Source: Adenanthera pavonina
Lineage: Eukaryota > Streptophyta > Magnoliopsida > Fabales > Fabaceae
DNA: 64,000 nucleotides
Reading direction: 5' to 3'
Assembly (NCBI GenBank): GCA_026686845.1
Contig: JAIVEN010000012.1
Span: 8,496,501-8,560,500 of the forward strand
Shown here: positions 18,727 to 28,668 of the stretch, piece by piece
How positions within the stretch are numbered: the first letter of the stretch is position 1
How the letters are laid out: the number at the start of each line of letters is the position of its first letter
Program-made: the position numbers and the translations under genes
The notes under the pieces: generated by a model
What the model saw: the letters and a program-made list of their open reading frames with translations, nothing else
The model's database searches: none
Told to the model about the DNA's origin: nothing

Positions 18727-20907
18727 ATGGCAAGAGTTAAAATTCCTGGAATAGGAAAAGCTGTGGCCCATCCAAAAAGGAATGTTAAATCTCAATATGC
18801 TACCAAAGAAGGAGAGAAATCCAAGAGAAAGGCCGAACCCAGTAAAGCTACCCCTTCTAAACGACAAAAATCTTCATCCAAAGCAGAATCTCAGAAAACT
18901 GGACCCTCCTCTTCAAAAAGTGCAGAACCTTCTATCCCTGCTGCTGCTTCTTCTACTTCTTCCAGCACTGAATCTGGAGAGTTCGAATTGACTACACTGC
19001 CACTATGGAGCACACCTGAGATTCAAGAAGAGTACACTACCAAGTTTTCCAACAAAAAGGTAATCAAGCCTCACTGTGTAAATGTGGAACAATTTCTTAT
19101 ATCCAACAATTTTGATGCTGCAATATGGTTGTTAAGATATAAAAATCTATTGGAAATAGCTGAAAAGTATGATGATGAGGTAGTGAAGACTTGGTATGCC
19201 TCTCTTCAATATAACAACAAGAAAAAGAAATGGGAGGTCACTTTGAGATCAAGGACCATCTGGCTTGCTGATGAAACAATCAATGAAGTGCTGGAAATCC
19301 CAGGTCAAGATGGGCTAAAAGTTGACATAACAGCCTCTGGGTATATGGATGAGGCAAGCACAGCTGATGAAGAAGGTGGATCCTTTCTGAACTACAAAGA
19401 GAGCACCATCTTGGACACCTTATTCAGGAGAAGAGAGAACAGGCCAACAATAAATCTGTTGAAGCCCACAGACCTTAGTGTACAAGTCAGAATCCTGCAC
19501 TACATAGTGTCCAGGATCATTTTCAACAAGGGTGGCAGCTTCAATTTGATAACAAGGGCAGAGGCTCATGTGATGACTGCTATCATTCGTGGGAAACTGA
19601 TTAACATGGGTCATATCATCCTCCAGAGAATGATAAAGGCAAGGGATCAGAGGAAGGATTCCACACTCCCTTATGCAGCAATTATTTCAAGAATCTTGCA
19701 GCATGCTAGGATTCAACACATTGAAAAGGGGAAAGGGAAACTCACTGAGGGATTCAAAGAGGAGGAACTGCAAAGGATGGGCATTGAAAGAGATGAAGGA
19801 CGATGGGTTGGAAAAGGAGCAGGGAAATCTGAAGATTTGTTCTTTGTTGCGGATGCATCCCTCCAACAAGAAGGAACTTCTGAGGCCCCTGGCAGATTTG
19901 CACCTCAGCCTTCTCAGCCAATCCCATCTCCCTCTAGGCCTACTCATCCTCCTTCCACTCCCTCCTCACGAACTAAGCCAACAAAGATTATTGAGTTGTT
20001 TGACAGTCTGTCAACACTCATTCTCAGCATTAGAGATGAGCAAAATGCCAAATTTGCTCATCTACAAGATCAGATCCATCAGTTGGCTGTGAATATGAAG
20101 GTGGTGGCTGATGCCTATGAAGAGATAAGAAATGCAATTCCTACCACTTCAGCTCCACCTCAGCCTGGTATCCCTGAGCCCACTCTATCTCCATCCCCTG
20201 TGCCTCCAAGTCCCTTTGAGATTGCCTCCTCTGACCATGATTCTGATATAGATGGTGCTGGTGCTATGAGAACACCAAGTCCTGGTCCACCCTTGGACTA
20301 TGGACTAGAAGGAGAAGGTCTTCAAGAATCAAGCCCTCTTAAGCCTATGCAAGAAGATGCTCCGGATTCAATTCTGTCCATTCAAGAATCAGAGCAAGTT
20401 GAAAGACTGGTTGCAGCCATTTCAACCTCTTCTGTGCCGGAAGGAGCAAGCAATGAGGAAAGGAGCATTGTACCTGTTATTGATTATCTTGCCATTGCTC
20501 ACAATGCTCTGCTGATAGCTCAGAGGAGAAGGCTAGAAGAAATGTTTCCTCCTGCTAGACCAGCGTCTACTTCTCTTACTGCTTATGGGCTTTCAGAGGA
20601 ACAGAGAGCTCAACTAGCTCTTTCTAGGCAGGAAATGCAAGTGTTGCTTGAGGTCTCTGATGATGATGCTGAAGAACCTGCTGAGCCCCCTGCACCAGTT
20701 CAGCCAGAGATTCCTTTTGCTCCTGTCCCTCTTCGTGCTGTTCCTATCACTCAGATACCTCCTCCAATGGACTTAGTTGGGCTTCCTGATGATGCCAAAA
20801 AGGGGGAGAAGATAAAGCAAACTGGGACTAAGCAAGCTGGAAAATCTGCTGAGTCATCTGGAAAAGGAAAGACTTACAGCAAGAAGTCTAAGCCAAAGAA
20901 GAAGTGA
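18727..20907 (+). CDS. Copia extra ORF (ORF3), 726 aa, plant-transposon-protein-like
   Basis: ATG at 18727 (MARVKIPGIGKAV) to TGA at 20905-20907, uninterrupted. The basic, Ser/Lys-rich N-terminus (residues 20-66, with KSKRKAEPSK and SKRQK) looks like a nuclear-localisation signal. A folded-looking region at about 105-335 includes WEVTLRSRTIWLADETINEV and 'QVRILHYIVSRIIFNKG'. This resembles the family called putative plant transposon protein (Transposase_32); the match is from memory and needs an HMM search. Proline-rich linkers flank a coiled-coil-like helix (about 420-470). The tail is very basic. No signal peptide or membrane segment is visible, so an envelope role is not supported. Function unknown. 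Confidence 0.85.
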   Translation: MARVKIPGIGKAVAHPKRNVKSQYATKEGEKSKRKAEPSKATPSKRQKSSSKAESQKTGPSSSKSAEPSIPAAASSTSSSTESGEFELTTLPLWSTPEIQEEYTTKFSNKKVIKPHCVNVEQFLISNNFDAAIWLLRYKNLLEIAEKYDDEVVKTWYASLQYNNKKKKWEVTLRSRTIWLADETINEVLEIPGQDGLKVDITASGYMDEASTADEEGGSFLNYKESTILDTLFRRRENRPTINLLKPTDLSVQVRILHYIVSRIIFNKGGSFNLITRAEAHVMTAIIRGKLINMGHIILQRMIKARDQRKDSTLPYAAIISRILQHARIQHIEKGKGKLTEGFKEEELQRMGIERDEGRWVGKGAGKSEDLFFVADASLQQEGTSEAPGRFAPQPSQPIPSPSRPTHPPSTPSSRTKPTKIIELFDSLSTLILSIRDEQNAKFAHLQDQIHQLAVNMKVVADAYEEIRNAIPTTSAPPQPGIPEPTLSPSPVPPSPFEIASSDHDSDIDGAGAMRTPSPGPPLDYGLEGEGLQESSPLKPMQEDAPDSILSIQESEQVERLVAAISTSSVPEGASNEERSIVPVIDYLAIAHNALLIAQRRRLEEMFPPARPASTSLTAYGLSEEQRAQLALSRQEMQVLLEVSDDDAEEPAEPPAPVQPEIPFAPVPLRAVPITQIPPPMDLVGLPDDAKKGEKIKQTGTKQAGKSAESSGKGKTYSKKSKPKKK

Positions 20908-21179
20908 TGTTTTTTTTTTAGATCTTAGGCTGAATCTTCTTGTTGTATCTTGTTTTAATTGGTTGATTGTAATTGGTTGTTTGTTTTTAAGAACTGCTCT
21001 TTAATTGGAATATGTATTACAACAGTTTGGTGATATATAGTATGTTCTTGGTTGCAATGCTTTGGGCTTTGAATCTCTTCACTTAATTTGTTGTTTTGAT
21101 ATCTTATGCATATGTTGAGGGGGAGCTTATGAAAGCAAACCCAAGTACTAACTAGTTTGTGAGTTGTTTTGTCATCATC

Positions 21180-21189
21180 AAAAAGGGGG
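21180..21189 (+). other. Copia polypurine tract
   Basis: The run AAAAAGGGGG followed by AGAA lies directly before the 3' LTR start at 21194. The same tract is recognisable before the LTR at 45072. Confidence 0.85.
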
Positions 21190-21193
21190 AGAA

Positions 21194-23055
21194 TGTTGAA
21201 ATCAAGAGTTTTGATGATTTTAAACCAACACTCAAGAGCTTGGATTGAAGATATCAAAGGAGATCAAAGCTGTTTCTAGTGAAGATTTTCTGAGTATTTG
21301 CCGTTAAATCTCTTGTAGGATCTTTAGTTTTTGTTATGATTGGGTAAAAGATTTTGATTTGAGAAAAAGATGTTTTCAAACCTTGATTTTGTGTTAAATC
21401 TTTACCTATTTGAAAAACACCCACAAACAGACGAAGGCTGAAAGATTAAGCTAAACTGTCAAGTTGGAAATTCGAACTTTGCCTTTGGAAATTCGAATTT
21501 CGAGCTGAAACTGAATAAGTCTGAAGAGATGGCTCTCTGTTAGACGAATTTTGACTGTTCAAAATTCGAATTTTCATCTAGTCTGAAAGAAGCCTTTCTG
21601 GTAACAGACGAACTTCACACTTTCAAAATTCGAATTTCAAGAAAAATGAAGTTTGTGAAAACCAAAGAAATTCGTCTGAGACTATGATAAAATGCATCTA
21701 AAATCAAAATGAAATTGAGTTTGATAAATGCTCTTTGACAGACGAATTTTGAACTTCTAACATTCGAATTTTCATAAAAGTCTGAGAGAAGCTTCTTTGC
21801 AACAGACGAACTTTGAGTCTCCAAAATTCGAATTTCAGACAAAACAAAATTTGAGAAAATAGAAGAAATACGTTTGATACTATGTTAAAGTTCATCTGAG
21901 ATCAAGAATGATTTAAGTTTCAAAACTGCTCTCTGACAGACGAACTTTGAACAATAAAATTCGAATTTCAGAAGCTAAAATCTTAAGTCTGTTTAAGTGA
22001 AACATTGACATACGAATGATAAGAACTTGCAACATTCGAATGATGAAATTAGTCTGGAAAGAGTCTCTCTGACAGACGAATTTCACCCCTTCAAAATTCG
22101 AATTTCGAAGAAAGTAAACTACTGTGTCTCTTTAAACATCTAGTGGACAGACGAATTTTGGGAAACCAAAATTCGAATTTCGAAGACACTGTAGCAAATT
22201 GAAAACACTGTTCACACTTAACCGAAAAACTTTCTTCTTGAAAATTCGTATGTCACATTGAGAAAATGTTTTGTAAGTTTCAAAATTCGAATTTCACTTA
22301 ATGAACAGACGAACTTCGTGTTGTAACGTTGGAAGCTTTAACCTTCGGTTCCTTCGAAATTCGTCTGTTGACCAACCAAAATTCGAATTTCAGTATGTCA
22401 GAAACATTAAATGCGGTTGGTAAACGGATAGTTTTTCAGAGTAACCGTTGGATAACTTCTCCAACGGATAGATTAAAGTCTCTAACGGACATTTGAGACC
22501 TAAATCTATAAATACAACAACATTTGAAGTTGTGGGTAACGAATCAAACTTGTATATACCAAATTTCTGCTGAATCTTTTCTCAAAAGGTTTTACCCTCT
22601 CAACTTCTATACTTGTACTGAAACTTTCATATCTACTCTTTTCAAGAGAGTTATTTCATTGTAATCAATCTACTCTTCATCTGGAAGATAGATTTACTTG
22701 TGAGGGGTATTCACAAGGGGATTGAGAAGCACATGGTGAAAGTGCTTGGAGAGTATGAGAGAGCTCAGAAACAGAGCATACTCGTGTACTGTGGCCTTAG
22801 CAAGAAGCCCATTGAAATCCTTGCTGTATAGTGGATAAATCCCAAGAGGTGTCTTGGGGACTGGATGTAGGTCAAGTGGAAAGACCGAACCAGGATAAAT
22901 TACTGAGTCTTCTTCTCCCTATCTTTATTTTTCAACTTGCCCTGTTTTACGCATTATTTTCATTATATTATGATATCTTCACTTACTTCACTTTGTGCAG
23001 AAAAATTACAATCTTCCTAATTCACCTCCCTCTTGGGAAGTCAACCTTGCTAACA
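21194..23055 (+). repeat. Copia 3' LTR
   Basis: 1862 bp, TGTTGAAATCAAGAG to CCTTGCTAACA, the same length as the 5' LTR. The hairpin modules are at the same offsets (+10309); here the first module keeps both CpG half-sites that are mutated in the 5' copy. Confidence 0.95.
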
Positions 23056-23060
23056 TCCTA
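23056..23060. repeat. Copia target-site duplication TCCTA (right)
   Basis: Exact match to 10880-10884. Confidence 0.95.
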
Positions 23061-23067
23061 CATATCG

Positions 23068-25349
23068 TGTAACGCCCCTCACGATATCTTTATTGGTTTT
23101 GTGTTTAGGACTGCAGGAAGTAGGACAGAGATAGGTTCAAGAGGAGCCAAAAAGGGCTCCATGCCGCGGCGAGAAACTTTCTAGTGGCTTTGGTCTGTAA
23201 GAAAATGATGGAGCCGCGGTGAGGTATGCTGGAGCCATGGCGAGAGTCGGGAAATTTGTTTAAATCCAAATCATTTCAGTCAATTGGAAAAGAAAGAAAC
23301 GGAGGAAACCGAGGGAGACCTCGAGAAGCAAGGCTAGGGTTCAAGATTTCCTACGTCTATGGGTGATTTACGGACCTCAAGAGCTTGGATTCAAGTTGAT
23401 AAGTGTTCTCTACTCCTCTCTCTCTATTTTCTTCGGTTAGAATTCGGGATTTTGGGTTGTAAGGTTGGATCTTCGGTTTGAACCGAAATCCACCGATTGA
23501 AATAGATGATTTGAGGTTAAGGAAGTGTGTTTTGGTATTCTTGTTACTTGGATGTGAGTTTTGAAGGGTGTATGTATGATTTGAGCTTAACCCTAGGTTA
23601 TTTTGGTTAGAACTCTTGGGAATCCAAAGTGTATGAGGTTGTGTAGTGTTGGAGTAATCCCTAAGAGGTTATTGATGCATGTAAAGGGGGTTGGAACCTT
23701 GGGTTAGATTAATATAATTGAATTGTGATATTTGGTTATTTGGTATATTGTGTTAATGGAAGAATTGTGATTTTATGAAGGTTGTTTGAGTAATCGAGAG
23801 GGGTTCATGTGTATTGGACAATTCAAGGAAGCTTGTGGAACTCGTGTGCGTGTGGTAACGACAATTGAGGTAACCGGGTGTTTGCTGATATTGCATTGAT
23901 TACGTTATATGATAGTATGTATATTTGTGTATATATGTATGTCTCTTTCATACCACGATATTGGGTGTGTTTGTGTGTGCTATTTTATATATCGTGGTAT
24001 GTATACAGTTAGATGATGATTATGTTTATGATGATGAGATATGTGATGATGGTGTTGATATGATATGATATGATGCATACATGACACTATGATGATGATG
24101 ATATGATGATACATGAGCATCACCACATGACATTGTGAGACTGTGATGTATGGCGGATGGAGTGGTGATGATGTGCTGATGATATGATGAACAATGATAT
24201 ATATATGTTAGGGAGAATAAGGTTAGATTATATATATATATATATGTTAGGGAGAATAAGGTTAGATTATATATATATGTTAGGGAGGATAAGGTTGGAT
24301 GATGTATATGTTAGGGAGGATAAGGATGGGATCTCTGCGAGGGTGATATGTATACCATTCATTTCATATTGCAGTCATGAGTTGTGTGAGATATATGTGT
24401 ATATATATATATTTGTGTGTGATTGTTCCCGATTACTGAGACATTGTCTCACCCCCTCTCCCATAAACTAACCTTTCAGGTGATGGTTCTGGTACTGGTC
24501 CGGAGAAAATATGTGAATAGCAGCGAACATGGGAATACCGGGTCTATGTAGTGTGTGTAATTTGGATAATGTACCTCGTGCCAAGTAGGATAGTATGATT
24601 GTAATGGATAACTTAAGGGAATTAATAAAGGATTGGTATGGATGAATGTATATATATATTCATGTATGTGGTATGTATGGTTGTATGGTTTTGGAGTTGA
24701 GAAGTAGTATGTTGGTTTGTTTAAGGGCCTGTAGCCTGTTTGGTCAGTTGGGTTCCAAGGGGTCAAATCTCAGAGGAGTGGTTCCTTTGAGGTGAAGCCT
24801 CTTTGGACAAGTTGGTTTGGGGGTTTTGGATATGTATGATTGGTCTGAGAGTGTCCATTTTCCTTTAGTGGCAATTAGAGGTTGTTAGAGGTGAGTTTTG
24901 GTCAATAAGTGGCCAAAATGGTGTTAAGGGTCCAGAATCTCCATACGGAGTTGGATTAAGGTAAAAGTGGTGTCTATGGATAGATGGGGACTAGATTGAC
25001 TTGTAGGAGTTGGAACCAAGTCAATCGGAGGTCGGAGCATAAAGTTATGCACGTCAAAAATTCGTCCCAAAGTATAAAAGTTGCTGATATGGGATATCAG
25101 CAAGGGGCACCGTGACGCCAGGTTCTAGGCCGTGGCGCAAGTGTATCCAGGTGCAGACTAGAAGCAGGGGAGGCCGGAGCCTCGGCGGTCCTGTAGCTGC
25201 CTCGGCCCCCAGCCCTATTTTGGTGTTTTGGGAGTTATTTCCACTGTTTTTGAGGATCTGAAGTGTTGTTTTAAGGTATCAAGGTTGTGTTTGGTCATGT
25301 TTTTAAGCTTGAGGTTAAGTGACGAGGTGTCAGGAGGTAGGATGTTACA
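23068..25349 (+). mobile_element. Second Tekay-type LTR, full length (2282 bp)
   Basis: Runs from TGTAACGCCCCTCACG to GGATGTTACA. It aligns to the gypsy 3' LTR start at 9940 and, at its end, to the 5' LTR remnant at 4126-4280. No 5-bp duplication flanks it (TATCG before, CCATT after). It contains ATG/GAT-rich simple sequence (about 24010-24180) and a tandem repeat at 24206-24325. Confidence 0.8.
24206..24325 (+). repeat. Tandem repeat inside LTR, about 4 units
   Basis: Four units of 'atgttagggagaataagg' followed by 'ttagat', separated by variable TA runs. Later units carry G substitutions ('gttagggaggataagg'). Confidence 0.8.
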
Positions 25350-25843
25350 CCATTTGCCTTTGGTGACAACTGAAGGTGGTTAGCTGTCAATTTTGGGTCA
25401 ATAAGTGGCAAAAACGGTGTCAAGGGTCCAGAATCTCCATACGGAGTTGGATTAATGTGAAAGTGGTGTTTATTGATAGATTAGGACTAGATTGACTTGT
25501 AGGAGTTAGAATCAGGTCAATCGGAGGTCGAAGCATTATATTATGCGGGTCGGAAGTTCACCCGGGATGTTGAGTTTTGCTGGTATGAAAACCAGAAGGT
25601 GGCACCACTGCGCTAAGGTCCAGGTTGTGGAGCCAGAGGAGGCAGAAGTGTATACAAAGCAAGTGAGGCTAGAGCCGCAATGGTATACAAGCGGTCGCAG
25701 CCCTAGCATAGATTTTGATGTTGTCTAGTTCATTTCCGCTATTCTGAAATTTTGGAATGTTGTTTTGAGACGTTTAGGTTGCGTTTGGTCGGTTTTTAAA
25801 GGTTTTGGTCAAATCCGAAGGTGTTTGGAGGTAGAATGTTACA
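25350..25843 (+). mobile_element. Gypsy LTR tail fragment
   Basis: It aligns with the last about 495 bp of the adjacent full LTR ('gtccagaatctccatacgg', 'attgacttgtaggagtt') and ends in GAATGTTACA. It is probably the missing end of the split 3' LTR that starts at 9940; about 850 bp of that LTR between the two parts is absent. Confidence 0.7.
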
Positions 25844-26094
25844 AATTGCTTGCATGGGCTTTTTACAATGATTATATTAGTTTGTACTTTTGTTTTTAAA
25901 CTCTAAACATTGTAGAGATAGGTCTCAAATGGCACAACCACATAATGTCATCAATTTAGGTCCAGAAAATGATTCTCTATTATATTTACAACCATGACAT
26001 ATTTCAAAGGTTGTATGAACTCGAAATGTAAGCAATTTTTTTCATATGTAGGTATTGATTGTTATGATTCATTAGACATCATATTTTCACTTTT
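25844..26094. other. AT-rich spacer, no gene seen
   Basis: Short sequence between the gypsy LTR tail and the plant-mobile-domain pseudogene. It may be the decayed start of that pseudogene, but no clear motif was read. Confidence 0.4.
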
Positions 26095-27330
26095 TCAGGT
26101 CATTCGGTTGCATGGGGAGTGACTAACTAAGCCATCAATCCAAATTGTGCCTTACCTTATACATGTTGACTTCTAAGGTGCTGCTAGAATATGCTAATTT
26201 GAATATAATCCGATTATGATTTTAGCATTTGTTGAGAGGTGTTGTCTTGAGGCCTATATTTTTCATACAACATGTAGAGAATGCATAATAACTTTATAGA
26301 ATGTGGCAATTTAGTTAGGTCTTCATTGTGAAAGACTATATACGACTGGTAATATAGATTTAAATTGGACCAATATTTGTTATATGGGACTGGCATTATA
26401 CCACTTGCAGAGTATATGTGTGGCTAGAGGATATCAATTACTTGACTGGTAGAACACTTTTCCAATCTAGATGATGATGTAGACGAATTACAAATACAAG
26501 GATTCACTTGTGCATATATACTACAGTTGATTGGTGGATTTGTAATGCTTGATAAGTCAAGCCATAATGTTTATTTAATGTACCTCCCATTGCTTTGGAA
26601 TTTCTCAAGTGATGGCCAATATTCCTCGGTATCTCCTGTATTAGCTTATTTATTCATAGAAGTATGCAATGCTACAAACCATATGGAGTAGGGGATAGGT
26701 GGATGTATGACATTACTCCACCTCTGGGCATGAGAATGTTTCCCAATGATAGCACCATAATGACCTCCATTAGCAAATTCATGTACCACCCCTGAGATTT
26801 AGGTATGCTTAATTTATACTTTGGCTATTTGATTTTAGTTTATTAAATTAATCATACAAATTTTAACAAGTGTTTTCATATTGTTATGGATGGAAGAATG
26901 TAGGACAATCACTTTGTTCAATTGAGTGGGTGTTGCAAACTTATAGGAAGTTACTTGATGCAATGAATGAGGAAGACGTAGTTTGGCAACATTATAAATT
27001 TCCATTAGTGGGGCAATTAATTTTGGGATATTGCTTAGTATCATCACAAATTTGGCAAGTTTCTGTCCCTTTGAGATTCTTCCATGTAATTAAATGGCAT
27101 CATTCTAATTGTATGTTAGGCAATTTTGTTGTTAACAATGAATATATTGTCCCAAATTAGGTGCTTAGGAATTGCCAGACAATTCAACTAAGATGAAGAA
27201 CATCAGGAAATTGGATTCAAAAGTACATGGAGTATATATTCAATTGTAGTTTGGGTGGTGTAATGCTATTGCTAAATCATCACCTATGGCACACGAGGCA
27301 TTAGATCGCATAACTGAGTACATGTGATGG
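26095..27330 (+). pseudogene. Plant mobile domain (PMD) protein, decayed
   Basis: Conceptual translation with interruptions gives the ordered PMD landmarks: P-x-I-x-x-VPYLIHVDF, AARICQFEYN, LAFVERCCLEAYIFH, ECIITL and NVAI.LGLHCE, matching the pattern VERWRPETHTFHLPxGE and TLQDVxxQLGL. Then come LIGGFVMLDKSSHNVYLMYL, SPVLAYLFIEVCNA and LLHLWAWECFPM. An open run at about 26870-27160 covers the YRxxLD...W region. PMD genes exist as host genes (MAIN/MAIL type) and as transposon passengers. This copy has many stops and frameshifts, and no clear transposon ends were found around it. Confidence 0.65.
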
Positions 27331-28668
27331 AACTGGAGGCACACTTAATGATAGATCCATCCAGCTAGTGCTGCAGGCGATTTTATGGTAAGTATATAAA
27401 ATCATCTTTATGGCAAGTATCTAAAATCATATTTATTCTATTTTATATGGATTGTGTCATTACCTAATGATGTCTTAGTATTGATTTTAAGTCGATATAG
27501 CTGATGAATTGATTTAGCTAAGTATTCAAAACCCTTTGCTAATACCAACCAGGGAATATGAACAAAAGGTTGTACCAGACCAACAAAACATTAGAATGAT
27601 GATAAGACTACAACACTACAACATGATCCCTCATCTTACTCCACAAGCAATTGAGCTACAACATCTAGTGATTGCTTAGGGTTGATCAAGTAAGTGACGT
27701 GATGGCTATTTGTCAATTCAATAATCGGATGCTATTAAAAAAGAGGAACAAAATCAAGATGTAGTGGAAGATATAGAGGAACAAAATCCTATAGCTGCTT
27801 CTTAGATATTTTTATTCAATACCAATATATGCCACCATCCTCCTTATCCCAATTTAGATAATCCAATTTAGATCAATTCGTGTCATTCGTTCTTTATTGG
27901 AGAATTCAACACTTTTTGAGCTCAAGTATAACAATTACTCTTTTAAAGTAGGCGGGCCATCAAATGAAGCATTTATGACCCCCAGTGGTTGATTCCTTCA
28001 ATTCAATCTCTTATATTTGATCTAAATATCCCACCAGTTGTAATTACTATTGAGTCACCTAAATTTCAACATGAAGAGTCCATAAGATAGGGGCAACTAC
28101 AACTTGCTCAGAGGAGACCAAGATGTGGCACAAAAAGTCATTATGTTTAAAATAGACAATTTTTCATGCGAGAGATTTTGTTATCTTTAATTGTTGTAGA
28201 AATTTGGAATTGTTGATGAAAATTTAATAATTACTAATCAATTTGTCAAAATAGTTTATGTTTAAAAATTAATTTATTATTATTTACAAGTTTTTAATTA
28301 TTATATCTATTGTACTCAATTAACAATAATTACCTAACAATTATTGTTGTCATTATTCTTAACAATTATTATAATAATTACCTAATAATCTTTACCTAAT
28401 ATTAATCATTATCTAATAATTATAATAATTAACTGATTTACATTATATTATAAAAAACAACAAATGGGCAAAATCTGTCTCAATGTTCTGATTTCTATTC
28501 TATTTTAAATATATATATAATGCAATTTCGATCTCACACATCGCTCAATTTTCCAAATTTAATTCTTACTTGAATTTATTATAATATTTTTTTATAGTTC
28601 GAGGCTATCTTAAAAATTTATGCCAACTATTATAAAATTGAAAAATTAATTTTCAACTAGAAGGAATA
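27331..28668. other. AT-rich region, decayed PMD tail then no gene
   Basis: The first few hundred bases may be the diverged C-terminal part of the PMD pseudogene. Beyond about 28150 the sequence is simple A/T-rich DNA with no recognisable feature. Confidence 0.4.

Larger units (their letters stand above)
10885..23055 (+). mobile_element. Ty1/copia retrotransposon, SIRE-like, nearly complete, 12.2 kb
   Basis: Two LTRs of identical length (1862 bp), a perfect 5-bp target duplication, an initiator-Met PBS, gag, pol in copia order (PR-IN-RT-RNase H), a long spacer, an extra 726-codon ORF, and a polypurine tract. Large LTRs, a long gag and an ORF after pol point to the SIRE/Maximus lineage; this placement is inferred from layout, not from a tree. 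Pol is disabled by a frameshift or deletion near 16286, a 1-nt loss near 16483 and a stop at 16908, so this copy is not autonomous. It sits in an older gypsy LTR. Confidence 0.95.

Noticed and set aside
18727..20907. ORF3 as an envelope gene
   Set aside because: There is no signal peptide, transmembrane segment or cysteine pattern; the protein is charged with nuclear-type basic ends.
23068..25349. Simple solo-LTR insertion with target duplication
   Set aside because: The flanking pentamers TATCG and CCATT do not match; a rearranged junction fits better.
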